Below are positions 26,224 through 38,689 of a stretch of DNA of 64,000 nt, one piece after another. The translations under genes and the position numbers were made by a program. Below the pieces are notes generated by a model that was given only the letters and a program-made list of their open reading frames with translations, was not told the origin of the DNA and did not search any database. Position 1 is the first letter of the stretch; every line of letters begins with the position of its first letter. Source of the stretch: Protonemura montana (lineage: Eukaryota > Arthropoda > Insecta > Plecoptera > Nemouridae); assembly GCA_947568835.1 (NCBI GenBank), contig OX387604.1, positions 1,386,001 to 1,450,000 of the forward strand. The letters run 5' to 3'.

Positions 26224-27477
26224 AACAATTCTGACCACTGTCAAAATAATTTTGGAGCTGTTACCATTTGATATATGGAGCCCGAACTCAGGCTTATCAA
26301 AACAGACCAGAACCAAAAAGAGTCCAGCATCCAATACCTTGAAAATACACTGTTGAATATTTATTTGTTTCTTGTCCTGTTTTTTTTTTCTTGGCATTTT
26401 TGCACTTATGTAATCTGATTTGTTGGCCACAAGTTGTGGAATGAAAAGTAACTGATAGCTCAGATTCTTTCTTGGCAAGTCAGCCATGAGTGAAGTATTT
26501 GTCATACAGTTCCTAGTTTTCAGATAAAGCCCTGGATATGATTTCAAAAATATATGTTTAGACATTGAATGCTAAATGAAGTCTTCAGTTGTCCAAATAT
26601 TTCGTAACATAAACCATGGTTAATTTATCATCACTTTTACCTATTCTGGATTTTTTTATATTCAAGGCTAGGAAAAATATAGATATGAGTCCCAAAATCA
26701 CTATTTGTGGCTAGGCCTTAAATATTTCCAAACATTTTCCTGCAAGTATTTCAGTGTTTAAGAAATGTCTGAGTGTAGAAAATTCAGTCATCTTTTGTTT
26801 AATGGCATGTCTGTAGAATGAGCTTCTCTTTTGTTCTCTTCAATGATTATTGATTAGTAATGATGAATTTTACATTCTATCATCAATCAACTAACTGATT
26901 GAGGAGCAACTATGATGCAACTTCTGCTTTCTATACAGACTGATATTGCTCAAATCATTTTTTACCATTCAAGTCTAACCATTGTACTTGTTTTCTTGTT
27001 TTTTTTTTCGTTGGTAAAATATATTATGTATGCGTATCAAATTGAATTTGCTCATGTTTCGATTTAGTTGATTACCCAATTCTGATCACCAAATCCACAA
27101 TCACAATTAGTGGCCAGTTCCTCTTCACCTTACCCTGGAAACATTTCAGGTGGAACATTAAGGAAAGGAAAGGAATGGAACTAGAAATAGAAATTAAATT
27201 CACACACAAACAACATAATCGACTTGAAGATGTAAGTACGTTTATTCTATCTTGCAACATTGATAGGCTCTTGATGACAAGTATTAATTGTAATGATAAT
27301 AATTATAGCTCTTAGTAATATGATTAACAACAAAATGAGTTCGAAATAGGTTGGTTGTGTTATAAAACTGATATGGTTGGCTTACAATATGACTACCACA
27401 GTTTATCGGATATGGTGTGTGGTCACAATTTGATATTACATCCTAATTGTTCTTGGCATACTGGTATTGACTAAAGA

Positions 27478-27496
27478 GGGGGGGGGGGGGGGGGGG
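27478..27496 (+). repeat. Homopolymer run of 19 G
   Basis: An uninterrupted G19 tract in intergenic sequence. It could form G-quadruplexes and is also a common site of length error in assemblies. Confidence 0.95.
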
Positions 27497-29671
27497 AGTT
27501 AAATAATAGTAATTTTAAATAATATTTCTATTGCCAGGGATTCGAACCGAAATGGTATCGCTTTTGGTTGTTGCTCAGGCACATTGATTTTCTTTGTACA
27601 ATGTGGCTCGAGTGTTTCTTCGAAACATTTTGATACTTATTACCGGAAGAGAAATATTTTGTTTGATAAATTCTGTTATTGTCTTTTTGGGAGAATAACC
27701 ACTGGCAGAGATGCTACATTTTGCAATGTACGTAGCATTTGATAGTTGTCTCTCAGTCCATCGAAAGAATCGCATGAACGCAATGACACGACTGATGGAT
27801 TTATGTCTTTGCTTGGCTGGCTACCTAAGTGCCAAATTTGTCGGGTTTGCATTTGACAAGCTCCTGGTGTGCCGGCTTTTTTCGGTTCAAGTCCCCTTAC
27901 AAAACTAGGTTTTCCCGGCCCTTACAGGCCACAATTGTTCGAATGAATTATTTCCTACTCAAATGCATTCACTTAACTGACTAAACGCTAAGAGTTATTA
28001 CCTACTTTACTTAATTTCTTTTTAATAATTTGAAAGAAATATCCATACAAGTATCAGTGATTAATGGCACATAGATGAGTTTATTGTCATTGTTGAATAG
28101 ATCAACTTGGACATGAATTGACATTGAAAATGAGTAGGTGCACAAGGAGTGACTAATGTGTCTAACAGATCCTGATTGCCACAGGAGAGGAGAGGAAAGG
28201 AATGAGGAATGGGAATGGGAGAGGATGGGAAATAACAACTAGACGTTACGTGGTAGCCAGGACGAGGTATGCTGGTATTTCAATTTTGAAGAGGACCTGG
28301 GTATTTGCTGGGTGCAGTCTTTGGAAGACATGTGCTGCTGCCATTGGCTCTCAACAGAAATGCCAGGATGATTACTCCCTCGGGGCCTAGATGAAACGGC
28401 GCTATACCGTGTCATAGCATACAAGCGGAACTACGCACATTGGCACGTTATTTGTCTTTGCTTGTGCTCATTTAATTGTGTCCTGTCAAGCCTGCAGCTG
28501 TGTCTGTCAATGGCTTGTTTTTTGGGAGAAATCATTGGCCTGGCTCGCTCTGTCTAAGGGCTGGCTAGTTCTGCGTGAACTCATCCTGGGGTGGGGAATG
28601 AGCCCTAGATCTGCTGCTGCTGTCCTAACTTGTTTTATTATTGTCTCTTGTTACTGTTATATTGATCTACACATCTAAGCTCAGTCGACTCCTATAGTAG
28701 CTTTTAGTAGGTAGGTCAGAATGAAGGTATATTATAAGGCGTTCGTAAGTATTCTTATTGTCGATTTGCACACATTATTATTCTATTAATATTATGCTGG
28801 ATTGGGGTTTCCGCATAAGTAGAATACTTAGTTATTCAGTGGAAGTTGTACGTATCACAAGTAAGTAATTTTAATTATTGTCCTGTTCCATCAAGGGGAC
28901 TGCAGAGGGGACTAGCGATATTTGATTGATTTTTTTTTTTTATGTCGAGTCCCGTGCATCGTTACTGATCGCTACCTACTGGACATTGTTTACATACTAC
29001 TGTCACTCAAATATCATAACTAGGACCAAAACAATTTCAGGGCTTGGATATGAGCGATTTATGGTTACCAAATGGGATCATTTTGATACCCTGACAGTTG
29101 ACACATATAAAAATATTAGTTTGTGTTGCTTATCACTTGAACTGAGTGGGGACTGGGGGTTATGATAGCAGATATTTGATAGATCAAACACTCGTGATAA
29201 GAACATTTCGATATCGATACAAGTCAGTCGAGTTAATTGAATTTGAAATGAAAATACCAATTCTGATAGGTAGGTATATGTAGGTATGATATGTTGCCAG
29301 AAAAAGCCACATGAGACCTGCATTTTGATATTTTTTTGATCTGATATATCATAATTTCTTGATTGATTTTCATTTTGTGATATTTCATAAACAATTGCTT
29401 GCATGTGGCTGGGGCAATATTTGACACGCGAATATAAACGCAAAGTCTCGGTAGTGGGCGCGAATGCAACGTTCTACGAGTGCAGGTACAAAGAGCTGCT
29501 ACTGTGTTGATAGGATTACCAAACAGGCTGGGGTGGGCTGGGCTAGGGTGTAGTAGGTAGTACATACGAGCTAGGCCGAGGCCGAGAGGGCGACTGCTGA
29601 TGCTGACTGGGTGCTGCTGATCCTAGCTTCTGGCGTTGACAGAGGCTGGCGGCTCAAGTTGACCATGCCGA

Positions 29672-30753
29672 TTAGTGGTGGAAAAAGCCTCTCTCGCCGA
29701 GCTGTCCAGATCTCTGAAAACAGACAGCAGGGAAGCACTGCCTAATTGATCGGTGAAGAAAGAGCGCACGGCTCCGATTCAGAATGAATTCACGGGCCAT
29801 CTTTATTAGTCTCATCTAGTTGAACATGTGGCAAAGCTCGTCGCGGCTGGCATATGTCTTTCGGGCGAGCCGAGTTTTAAGCGGGTCCGGTCTCTTTCAC
29901 TTAAGAAAATGATTTTAGTGGCAGCTCGCTCAGTCCAACTGTGGGTTCAACTCACCGTCAAAGGCTCTGCCTGGGATCTGTGCGTATTGTCCTGGAGATG
30001 CGCAGCGGTCATGTGCATGAATTCTTCGGGGTTGGCGTAGCGCAGCGGAGGGGCCAGCAAATCGGGGAAGGCGACGAGTCCTGCAGGTCGCGCTTTGGCC
30101 GCGGGGTCTTGTACCATGCGCCCGAAATAGGTGGTAGCTTGCTGATGCTGTTGTTGGTGCTGGTGCTGTTGGTGAGAGAGAGCTGCATGTCTGGCCGCCG
30201 CTTCCTCAGCCACCCTTTGCTGCTCCAACTCCCTCGCCCTTTCAGCACGAATCAACTTCTGCAGATGCTGGAAACTACCCGACTGCGGGCTCATCTGGCT
30301 CAGAGCTCCCCCGCCCCCCAGTCGAAAAGCCGTGTGCATTTTCCGTGGCACTGCCAAGGGCGGCGCGCCTTGAGGAATGCCGCCGGCTGCGCCAAAAAGA
30401 CGTGCCATTTCGCGTGACCGGGGCACCTCGAAGACTGGCCGCCCGTATACGTGTGTTTTGCGGCGTCCCCCAGCACCTGCACTGCGCGAGCTGGCATATG
30501 GGATCCACACGTTGTAAGCGAACGGGTCCCTGTACGTAGGGATCTCGTTGGTGATCTCTGTGGCTCGCGACTGCCGTTTGGAGAAGCGCCACATGGCTCT
30601 GAGTTCCTCGCAACTCGGTTCCCGGCCATCGCTAGGTGGGTTAGCCATCTCGGCACCCCCATACTCTTTGGCCAGCACACAAGTCAGGTGCACGAAGGCT
30701 AGGACATAGGCGATCGTTCCCCGCATTCTGCCGATTGCTGCTTCCGGTTGACC
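29672..30753 (-). CDS. Secreted protein, possible neuropeptide or prohormone-type precursor
   Basis: Main coding exon 30726 down to 29956; upstream to 30753 is probably 5' UTR after an acceptor (tttgtgcag). The start is ATG 30726 because it opens a clear signal peptide, MRGTIAYVLAFVHLTCVLA. A longer frame upstream lacks this at its N-terminus. After cleavage comes a conserved-looking block, CEELRAMWRFSKRQSR (39-54) then ATEITNEIPTYRDPFAYNVW (55-74), with basic sites SKR and GGRRK that could be convertase sites. A Pro/Ala/Gly-rich region and a Gln/His-rich stretch follow. There is one cysteine, and no known domain. Two 3' ends are possible: reading on to a stop at 29947 (259 residues) with AATAAA at 29807-29802, or splicing at 29956 to 29713-29672, which adds 13 codons (RSGQLGERGFFHH). 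I recall similar ELRxMW...NEIP text from arthropod secreted proteins but cannot name the family. Confidence 0.75.
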
Positions 30754-33475
30754 CTGCACAAAGATAACAGAATGCTGTCTCATCTGCGTGCCGAGTTTTT
30801 CGCTCGCACACCTAGCAGCATGTATTGGTAGCATCATTATTAGGAGCTGCAATCGTGTTCCGGTAGTCAGTCTACATCATGATAGGCAGTAAAGTCAAGG
30901 CGCAACCTTAAGGCACAACGTCTCTTTGGTACAACCTTCGAGTGGTTAACTAGGTACGCGAACTGACCAACTGATAGTGACTCCATGTTGGTTATATGAC
31001 TTGCTAGTTGGTAGCTTTAGATATACGTACTTAGCCGTCCAGGTTGCAGGTAGCGGGCATTTGCAGGCAGCTGGTCTGCTCATCTCCAATGTCGCACAAG
31101 GTATTGATCTTATCAATGAGAGCGTAGTAGCGAGGGGAGGGGAACATATGGCACAAGTTTTCATCAATGAATGTGAATGGCATGAACGGAATTGTGCAGG
31201 TTGTTCAGTATTAGTGCACATGTTGTGACATTTTGTGCGTGGCAGTGGCAAAGTCAGTGGAGGCAGGATGCATAAAGCCAAGTGTCAGTCTAGCTAGGCA
31301 TTCGAAAAAGTGTCAGGCAAAGTGTGGGTTTCGAGTCTGATACGAGCATGCATCCGCGAAACTTGCAACCTGTAATGCCTATCTATTGGAAAGTGGTGGA
31401 AATTGCCATGCAATTCAGAGGTCGTCTTTTCTTCCGATGACCTTCCCCGGGCCGGGGTCCATTTCTTGGCTTAGGTCTTGGCGCTAGCCATTACAACTAG
31501 TTGGGCACAATGCCTCATTTAATGATTGTCAGCTTGTTTTAAGCAGTGGATCAACAGGCTGCCTCTTCGTGCTAAGTACTGCATTGGCACTACAAGCTAC
31601 ATTAGTTAGGCACTGCTGTTGCTCCATACTACTTAAATGTGTCGGAGGCTGGATAAGATTGGACGTGCCAGGCTAGAATCGCCGTGGCCCGTTTGGAGTT
31701 AAGATTTTGGGGCAGGAAGGCTCAGTGAGCAGCAGCTGTTGCTAGTATACAAGGACAACAGGTTAACGTGAAGGTTTACGGGTACATCACATATTAAGGT
31801 AGATACCTACTTGGACATTTTCTCGGTCATCTATATGTCTACTTGAAACTTTCTTCATTTTCTAGATTGAGAGAGTGTTTTTCGATGGAAGTGCATTATA
31901 TGATGTGTAGGGCAGTGCAATCTTTGTCTTACCTTGTTTCTCTGGTTCTGGTTCTGGTACTGGAGGTGCGGGGTTATTTATCTAATGTTGTCGTGGTGAG
32001 GTGCAAGTATGGATATTATGCAGCTACAAGCGAGTGCAGTGCAGTGCAAGTGTGTGAGTACTGAGTAGTGGCTTTCTGACTGGCTAATTCATTGACTGAT
32101 ACAGTTTATTTTTACTAGCGGACGGAGCACACAATAATTTTGGAACGGTCAAAATCAAACGATTATTTCGTAAAATATGTTTGGACCCTAAGCATCCGGC
32201 GCAGGGTAGAACGCAAAAAGCCCGACGAACAATTTTGCCATCTTTAACCGCACGATTCTTGTGACCTCAGTCGGATTATTGCTGTGCTGCGGAGGCTATT
32301 CGGTGTGAAGCTGGAAGTTTAGCTGCCTCGCGTGCCTTGCGGACTGTCGTTTCGTCCGTCACGAGTTGAGTCCAGCGAATGTCTTTCGCTACGCAGCCCG
32401 CTGATGTCTGCTCCTCTTGTCTGCCTCCAATCCTCAGCCTCTGCGCTCTGTGCTCCGCTACGAGTTCCAAGTTCCGCTCTCTCCCACCTTCTAGATACTC
32501 TTACCCCTTTCCCCTTTCCAGATTCACCTTTCAGTTCCACCGGAAAAATACATTCATGTCCCTCCCCCCCTACCCGCTCGCAATCCCGGCCACCCACGCC
32601 CCCGCCCACGCCCCCGCCCCCAAAAGCCTTCGTAAGGTGCAGAACAGAGCGACATACAGCATTGATCATTGATCCAGCCTGCATCTAGCGCCGGCGCCTG
32701 CACTCTCGAGCCTCCAGCCAGCCGTTCCTGGAGCCGACCAATCCCTAGTAGGGAAGCGAACCCACAGCTTTTGGCGGGAACTAACGTGGGTGTTGAGACT
32801 AAAATCTTTATTGTTCGCGTTGCCACCACCTTGCGTAGGTGTAGCAGATACTTCGGTACGTTACCCACCGCCCCTTAGCCTTTCAGGTCTCACGACACAG
32901 CTGTGTCGGTGCTAACGATTCTTCGTATTTTCTCGCAGTGAAAAAAGGATGAGAGACTAAACTTTTGTTCCATTGTTGCTTACACTTCAAAAATAAGCGA
33001 TTTTATCGCAATTATATATTTTTAACAGGGCCACTGTGCTGGGATCTTGCTGAATTCATCAAGGTTACCGGCTAGAAACTTGGCATGTCCGTTTATCTCA
33101 GAGGTGACTCTTTCTCCTTGAACGTTCTGCAATTGTATTCTGGAATTCTTAGCAACTCCAGTTCAGTTAGCTGGAGTTTATTTGTAATAAGGTTAAAATA
33201 AGACTCATGCGGTGTAGGCCCATGACAGTTTACGAATCCAGTGAGGATAGTTTCCAGATCGTAACATTTCAGAGTGTAGAAAACCTTTTACTTCCCATAA
33301 TGCTAAAAAACCTTACCCTTGTGCCAAGTCCTTGCTAACAGATGCAATTAAAGCCAAAAAGTTGTACGATGGCGTAATTGCAAAATTTTTAACGCTTTAC
33401 GTTTAAAAAAAAAGGGGGAGGTTTGGATTATTTAAACGAACGTTTTTTTAATTAATTATCATTCTAATTGTATTG

Positions 33476-33778
33476 ATTTATTAGTGATGTTTAACGACGC
33501 GCTGTTTTGATGACGGGCCCTGTAGCACTGGTCTCATGACGTTGGAAAATAAGTGGACGTGTATAAAAATGATGATGAACCTAACCAAGCATAGAAGGGA
33601 GGAGTGGAAACCCGGTGCCGGCACGTAGCCTACTTCTATCGAAGAGCCTCCCCAAGGGGAACACCGCCAAACGTCCCTTCCGAAGGACGGTACAACGCGA
33701 ACAACAGGATTCCTGCACAAATCCATGCTGTCGAGAGGTTGATAAGCAAGGCGAGCGAAGTTGCTGTCGAGAGGTTGA
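33476..33778 (-). mobile_element. 5S-SINE family, minus-strand copy lacking the 5S head
   Basis: Read on the minus strand it contains cctctcgacagcatggattt, ggaatcctgttgttcgcg, ccttcggaagggacgt and ccggcaccgggtttcc, then ends in a gtcgttaaaca tail, as in the copy at 36966. The 5S-like head is missing, so it is 5' truncated. A short duplication (gctgtcgagaggttga, twice) lies at its 5' side. Open frames through it are not genes. Confidence 0.8.
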
Positions 33779-33938
33779 AATTCTTTTATGTTATAAAGAC
33801 AGCTTTTTACAAGGTAGCGCTTCAAACCCTGTTTAAATGTTGAACCCTCATTTTACCAGTTGGATGCTGGAAATAAACTACAATGGCCACAATTAAATAA
33901 CCTGTACATTTCTCACATATGTTACCCCTTCCCTTATT

Positions 33939-33965
33939 CACTGCACTGCACTGCACTGCACTGCA
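33939..33965 (+). repeat. (CACTG)5 microsatellite
   Basis: Five uninterrupted copies of the pentamer CACTG. No function is implied. Confidence 0.95.
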
Positions 33966-34290
33966 TTTGGTATTTTCTACATTACAAATTATGTGAAATT
34001 GCCCAAAAATACTTAAAAGTATCTTGTGGCCAATAAAAAATAAATCAGATACAAAATATCAAGATACATCGGAAAAAAGTATCACAGATACGGATCTCAA
34101 TTTACTTCTGTTTCTTGAAATACGTATCTCAGATACTTGATATAGATGCATAGGTTAGTTCTAGGTTAGGTTAGGTTAGAAACATACGTATAGCGTTAAG
34201 TATAGCTACGTAGGTTAGACTTTGTGATGTAATCTTTTGCTGTCATCTTCTCTCACAGGCGACTTTTTTAACAGCGGAATTCTTTTTCAG

Positions 34291-34386
34291 GGAATTGACG
34301 AAACTCCAAGGAAAGAAGTCTTCCAAGTTCAAACCAAAGATAGCGAAGTTTTCAAGAATAGGAAAGGCGTGATCCGTGGTTTCAAG
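34291..34386 (+). other. Candidate orphan exon (32 codons)
   Basis: A 96-nt open segment between a strong acceptor (attctttttcag) and a donor (AAG|gtcagg), in phase 0 at both ends. It encodes GIDETPRKEVFQVQTKDSEV, then FKNRKGVIRGFK. The ending faintly recalls a segment of GRXCR-type proteins, but that is only an impression. No partner exon was found nearby. Confidence 0.25.
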
Positions 34387-36965
34387 GTCAGGTTGCGTAA
34401 CAGGGTGTCGCTGCGACCAACGAGTAAGAGGCTTCAGAAAAACTGTCTGAAGTTGTCGCTGATAAGTAGATGGTGGGGTGATTGCATGAGGTTGTTGAGA
34501 TGGGTGTGGTCTCAAATTTTTGTTTTGTTTTTTTTTGTTTTTTGAATTTTTTGAGTAGCCAATTTCCAATTCTTGGCTGGTTAGGTAGTTCAAAAAATAA
34601 TTTGTAACTCTCAAATTAAATTTTTTTTTTATATTTTAAAATTTTTCAAAGTGCATATATTTTTACATTTTTTGAACTGAGTAGGTAATTGCAAAATTTA
34701 AGCCATGTGCCATAAGCCATCACCCGCTTGTTCAAATCGACGGAACTTAATACGCTTACTTTCTTAAACAAAGAAAACAAAAATAAAGAGCAAGTCAAAC
34801 TTACGAAATGCATTCTTCTGTCTTTATTTCCTAATATATTTTCAAACGCTTTTTGCGTTGTTCAAGTGTCTTTTGAGGCGTTCAAGATTTGAATACGATG
34901 ATGATTGTGTAGAAGCACGACTGGACAAAAAGAAGCTTTTCAACGTGTTCCTTATCTTTCTCTGATGTCATGCATTGCAGCCTTACCTTGCCTTCTTGGC
35001 CGAATGATCTAATAATGAAACCTACGTCCTTCTGGCATAGAACAAAAGGAATCTAGCAAACATTGCATTGAAATATTTTTCTCTGGAATTTTGCTTTGAA
35101 GTACAAGTTGGTGCTCAGCTAGCGTAACAACTCTATAACCATCCTGGAATTCCCCGAGTCTCAATAGTCAAGAAAATCTATGTTTATGAAGAATACAAAG
35201 AATTTTATTGAAATACTATAGAACACATCATGCGCGCCACTTCCATTCTGAGAATACAATATTTTACCCGCCACTGCACTTCGGCTTTTGTAAACCCCGT
35301 CTAGAAATGGTAATAGAATCGACCGTTAGCCACTGCTAAAATGTCTCTACCGAGTAGGCAAGTAGGCAAGAACATGGTTTGAGTTGCTAAAATAACTTAC
35401 TTCATTGTCTTGGGGTTCATTGCCACGACAACTTGATTGTTTTCTTAAAATATCACACAAAACAAAATTGCCCAATAGCTTTGGACACAATTGAAATAGG
35501 AAATATAAAACGAAATCAATTAAAGAAGGCAATTCGTGCTGTCATGTTAGTAAGCTAGGGATTTGTTTGTGCCCACAGGCCATTTGGTGCTGTTTGTCTT
35601 TTTTTAAATAATCAACTAAATACGTCGGTAATATGCTAGTTTGATTTTGGTATCGATATTGTAATTGGTTTTGTCAATATAAAGTGCATGTTTAATTTCC
35701 TAGAAATGTAACTAAACATTTAGAAGTGAACCGCCAAAATGAAATAATTTTTCGCAGTTTCAGCTCCACTGATATATGAAGACCAGACGAGCTAAGTGTG
35801 ATATTTTACAACCCATCTGTTGAGTGTTTGCCGGCTCAAATTGTCAATGGCATGGATCCTGCGCCGTAGAACCCAAACTTACTAGAAATACAGTCTTTTT
35901 GCGGCAAGCTTACAGCAGTGGACTCTTAAAGCTTGAAAAGCACATCGTATACCCTCAATGCAAAAGGTAGATTACCGCAAAAAACGTTCTCAGGAAGTCT
36001 CGTTAAATAAACATAATTACCAGAAAGGAAGCTCTGGGTAAAGAAATTCTATGATTGACGTGGATTTGTGCTGTAGGTCAGACGTAGGACTGAGTTAGGT
36101 ACACAAGTACTCAAGTAAGACTGGGCTGTTGACATCTAGACGTGCCTGGCCCAGCCCGGGCAGGCCGGCACTACCATTCAGAGCTGGCAGTCCCCGCGCC
36201 TTACCCGCGCCTGGCGAAGCCAAGGGTGCATTTTCCGAGACTTGTAGTAGGCGGCTAGGCGTCGCCAGGGAGGGGGGGAAAAAGGGACGGAAGGGGTAAC
36301 AGTCATTCATTAATTTCTCCACGTTCAATCGATAATACAACATTATGTCCTCAGTTAACTCTTATATTTTCTATCCCTCTTGAAGTGCATCAGGATTCTG
36401 TATCAGGCATCGTATGAAGCCAATGTAGCAGATAACCTGGCGTAAGTCAAGCTCTTTTAAAAAATATCAAATACACAACGGTCGTTAGTAAAAATACTGT
36501 TTAGACATATTAATCTTATTTTGTACGCATAGTTTGGTACCAAAAAACAAATTAAATTAGAACCAAACCAGTGAACATGATAAATAAGACTGACTGATAA
36601 ATCCACCGTAATCTATTCATCTGAAGAAATGTCCCCCCCCCCCTCTCATCCCACTTCCCCTCTTTTCCCCTTAGCTCTCGCAACCATGGCACCCATGGCT
36701 CTGTAACGCACAATCAACATGTGTGTGGAAAGGGGTGGGGCCCCGCAACAGTATTTAGGGCCAGGATTTAGGCGTCAGTGACGTCGGCAGCTTAGGGCGT
36801 CTCTATTTAGGGACAGAATTTACGTTATTGTCAATTTAGAAAATTTTCAGAATACTTTTCCTTACTACTTGCTAAGGGTCGACCGACATATTTTTGTGAT
36901 GTATTACCAAAATCAACGAAATGAAATGTCGAACAAGACACCGGACATCGGACATCAAATCAAAC
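34387..36965. other. Intergenic region, nothing recognised
   Basis: AT-rich, with a GC-rich patch at 36130-36290 and a C-rich tract at 36632-36680. Open frames are short and without conserved features. A few TTAGG-like units lie just upstream, near 34160-34178. Confidence 0.5.
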
Positions 36966-37400
36966 ATCGAACGGTTTGGCGTGTTGGAAACACTAATTCT
37001 CGTGAGATCACAGAAGTTAAGCAACACTGCGCTGGGCGGGTATTGGGTGGGTGACCATCATACACATGACCAGTTCTGTTCGGGAGAGAGGTTGGCTAGA
37101 TTAAAGTTAGAGCACCAGCTTCACTCGCCTTGCTTATCAACCTCTCGACAGCATGGATTTGTGGAGGAATCCTGTTGTTCGCGTTGTACCATCCTTCGGA
37201 AGGGACGTTAAGCCGGTGGTCCTAGTGGTGCTTAACTACAGAAGTAGTCAATGTGCCGACACCGGGTTTCCCCTCCTCTCTTCTAGGCTAGGTTAGATTC
37301 ATCATCATTCAAACATTCAAGGACGCCATTAGACCAGTACCGAATGCCCCCTAGTCGAAACAGTGCGTCGTTAAACACCACAAATCAATCAATCAATATC
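36966..37400 (+). mobile_element. 5S rRNA-derived SINE, copy B (best preserved)
   Basis: The 5S-like head (acggtttggcgtgttgg, cgtgagatcacagaagttaa, gggtattgggtgggtgacc) is followed by a family body (catacacatgaccagttctg, ttcactcgccttgcttatca, ccatccttcggaagggacgt, ccgggtttcccctcc, gccattagaccagtacc) and a 3' tail gtcgttaaacacc plus caaatcaatcaatcaat. The (AATC)n tail is typical of retroposition. The RNA polymerase III internal control region looks nearly complete, so it may once have been transcribed. Confidence 0.85.
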
Positions 37401-38689
37401 TGTCCGAAGAAACGTGGAAGAAACCCCACTCTTCCACAGCCCAAAGCAAAGATATTATAACTATTGAGTTTTATAACTAGTAACTACTAACTAGTAAGTC
37501 TAGAGAAAATACGCTTAAGCTAGTAGGGTTAGATTAAGATACTAACGACTTTTTAATCTATATACTAACTATTAGGTTCAGTTCAGAGCAAATATATTAT
37601 ACCTCAGTATTAGTTCCAGCAAACATTCGTTAACTGTTACTATTAGGTCCTGACCAAAGCTGCTGCCAGCAGTAGCAATGGAAATATTACAAATTAGGAA
37701 CAGAATTGAATTGAAGAACATGTGTAAATGAGAAATTGTTTGAAGAGTTTTCTGGTCCTAATAGGTATATAGGATATAGACAATACAAATGCAAATACAT
37801 TCTGATAGAACGACTGCCTATTAAAATTATAAGGACAGGGCAGCGTCGGCTTTTTAGGGTGATCTGTCATAATTGTTTCATACATCTCACTCGTTTGGTC
37901 TGTGTTTTTGTCTGTGTCACTCTGTTCTAGGAAAAAAGCCGGCAGAAAAAGGGGACGGAAATGTAAGTGATGCAAGAATACCTCGCATTTAAGGCATCTG
38001 GAAATCAATTGCATATCTCACAATGAACCACCTATGCAATAAAATATTGCTTGCTAGTAGCTTCTAGGCTATTTTTATCACTGGTATTACAAGGGAAGGG
38101 AAGGCACATTTTAACGGAGAAAAAATTTGGAAATGAAAAAAAAACAAACATACATGGGGTCTGTGTCCCTGAGAAAATATTGTTTGCCGTTCAAAAAAGT
38201 TTATTTCTCAAACATTTCTTCCCATTGGGAATCGAGCACCGATCTTTACCACTCGTGTAATAATCTCGCGTAAATATTTGAGACGGTAAAATGTTAAATA
38301 ATTATGACTTTTGTATTATAGATTGTTTATATGGGATGCGAGTTCATTTCAAATGGACGTGCGCAGCACGCCCAGCCGACGTGTGTATAAGACAGCCCTC
38401 ATGGATATCGTGTGTATAGACCTCGTCAGAAAGGCTGGGTCTCAATCTGTCAATTAGTGGTCAACATTTATGAAAGATCCGCGAACTGATTGATGTGTAA
38501 TTGAAATCTTTGCCCTATTTATGTCTGAGACTAAGGGCATTACAACGAGCCTGATAATGTCTTCGGTACAACGCGCTTTCGCCCAGAAGCTTTCAAAGTA
38601 AAAACTTAGAAATCTCAGTGAATTTAGTTGTATTCACCTAGGCGTTAGCCTGATAACCTGATAATAACAGACATGCTTTTGTCTTCCAG
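37401..38689. other. Upstream of the DOCK exons; possible first exon at 37931-37962
   Basis: AT-rich. At 37931-37962 a 32-nt segment lies between a pyrimidine-rich acceptor (tgttctag) and a strong donor (AAAT|gtaagt). Joined to 38690 it stays in frame and makes an ATG across the junction (AT|G, then QHAADVRKH). It could be a 5' exon of the DOCK gene or chance. Confidence 0.3.

Larger units (their letters stand above)
23286..29671. other. Gene-poor intergenic region
   Basis: AT-rich, 6.4 kb, with no convincing exon on either strand. It contains a palindromic element (25338-25484), an hAT-like non-autonomous element (25649-26223), a 19-G run (27478-27496) and several poly(T) tracts. AATAAA near 24112 could serve the PIM kinase transcript. 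The longest open frame (minus strand, 25915-26565) overlaps the transposon body and has no recognisable domain. Confidence 0.5.
30754..34290. other. Intergenic region, GC-rich at 32270-32880
   Basis: No confident exon. At 32330-32720 the plus strand is pyrimidine- and C-rich with GC-box-like runs (cacgcccccgccc). Long overlapping frames on both strands there reflect composition. It may be a promoter or 5' UTR exon of the minus-strand secreted-protein gene (inference). The region also holds a minus-strand 5S-SINE (33476-33778) and a (CACTG)5 microsatellite. Confidence 0.4.

Noticed and set aside
25915-26565. 216-residue open frame on the minus strand
   Set aside because: It overlaps the hAT-like element, has no domain and no codon character.
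30727-30852. Longer N-terminus for the minus-strand secreted protein
   Set aside because: The extra 42 codons lie before a clear signal peptide and cross a probable splice acceptor near 30753.
32276-32878. Overlapping open frames on both strands near 32.3-32.9 kb
   Set aside because: Strand-symmetric openness reflects pyrimidine-rich, stop-poor composition; no conserved protein text.
33604-33843. Open frames at 33.6-33.8 kb
   Set aside because: They lie within a minus-strand 5S-SINE copy.
34160-34178. Telomeric TTAGG array
   Set aside because: Only about three units, so it is just an interstitial short repeat.
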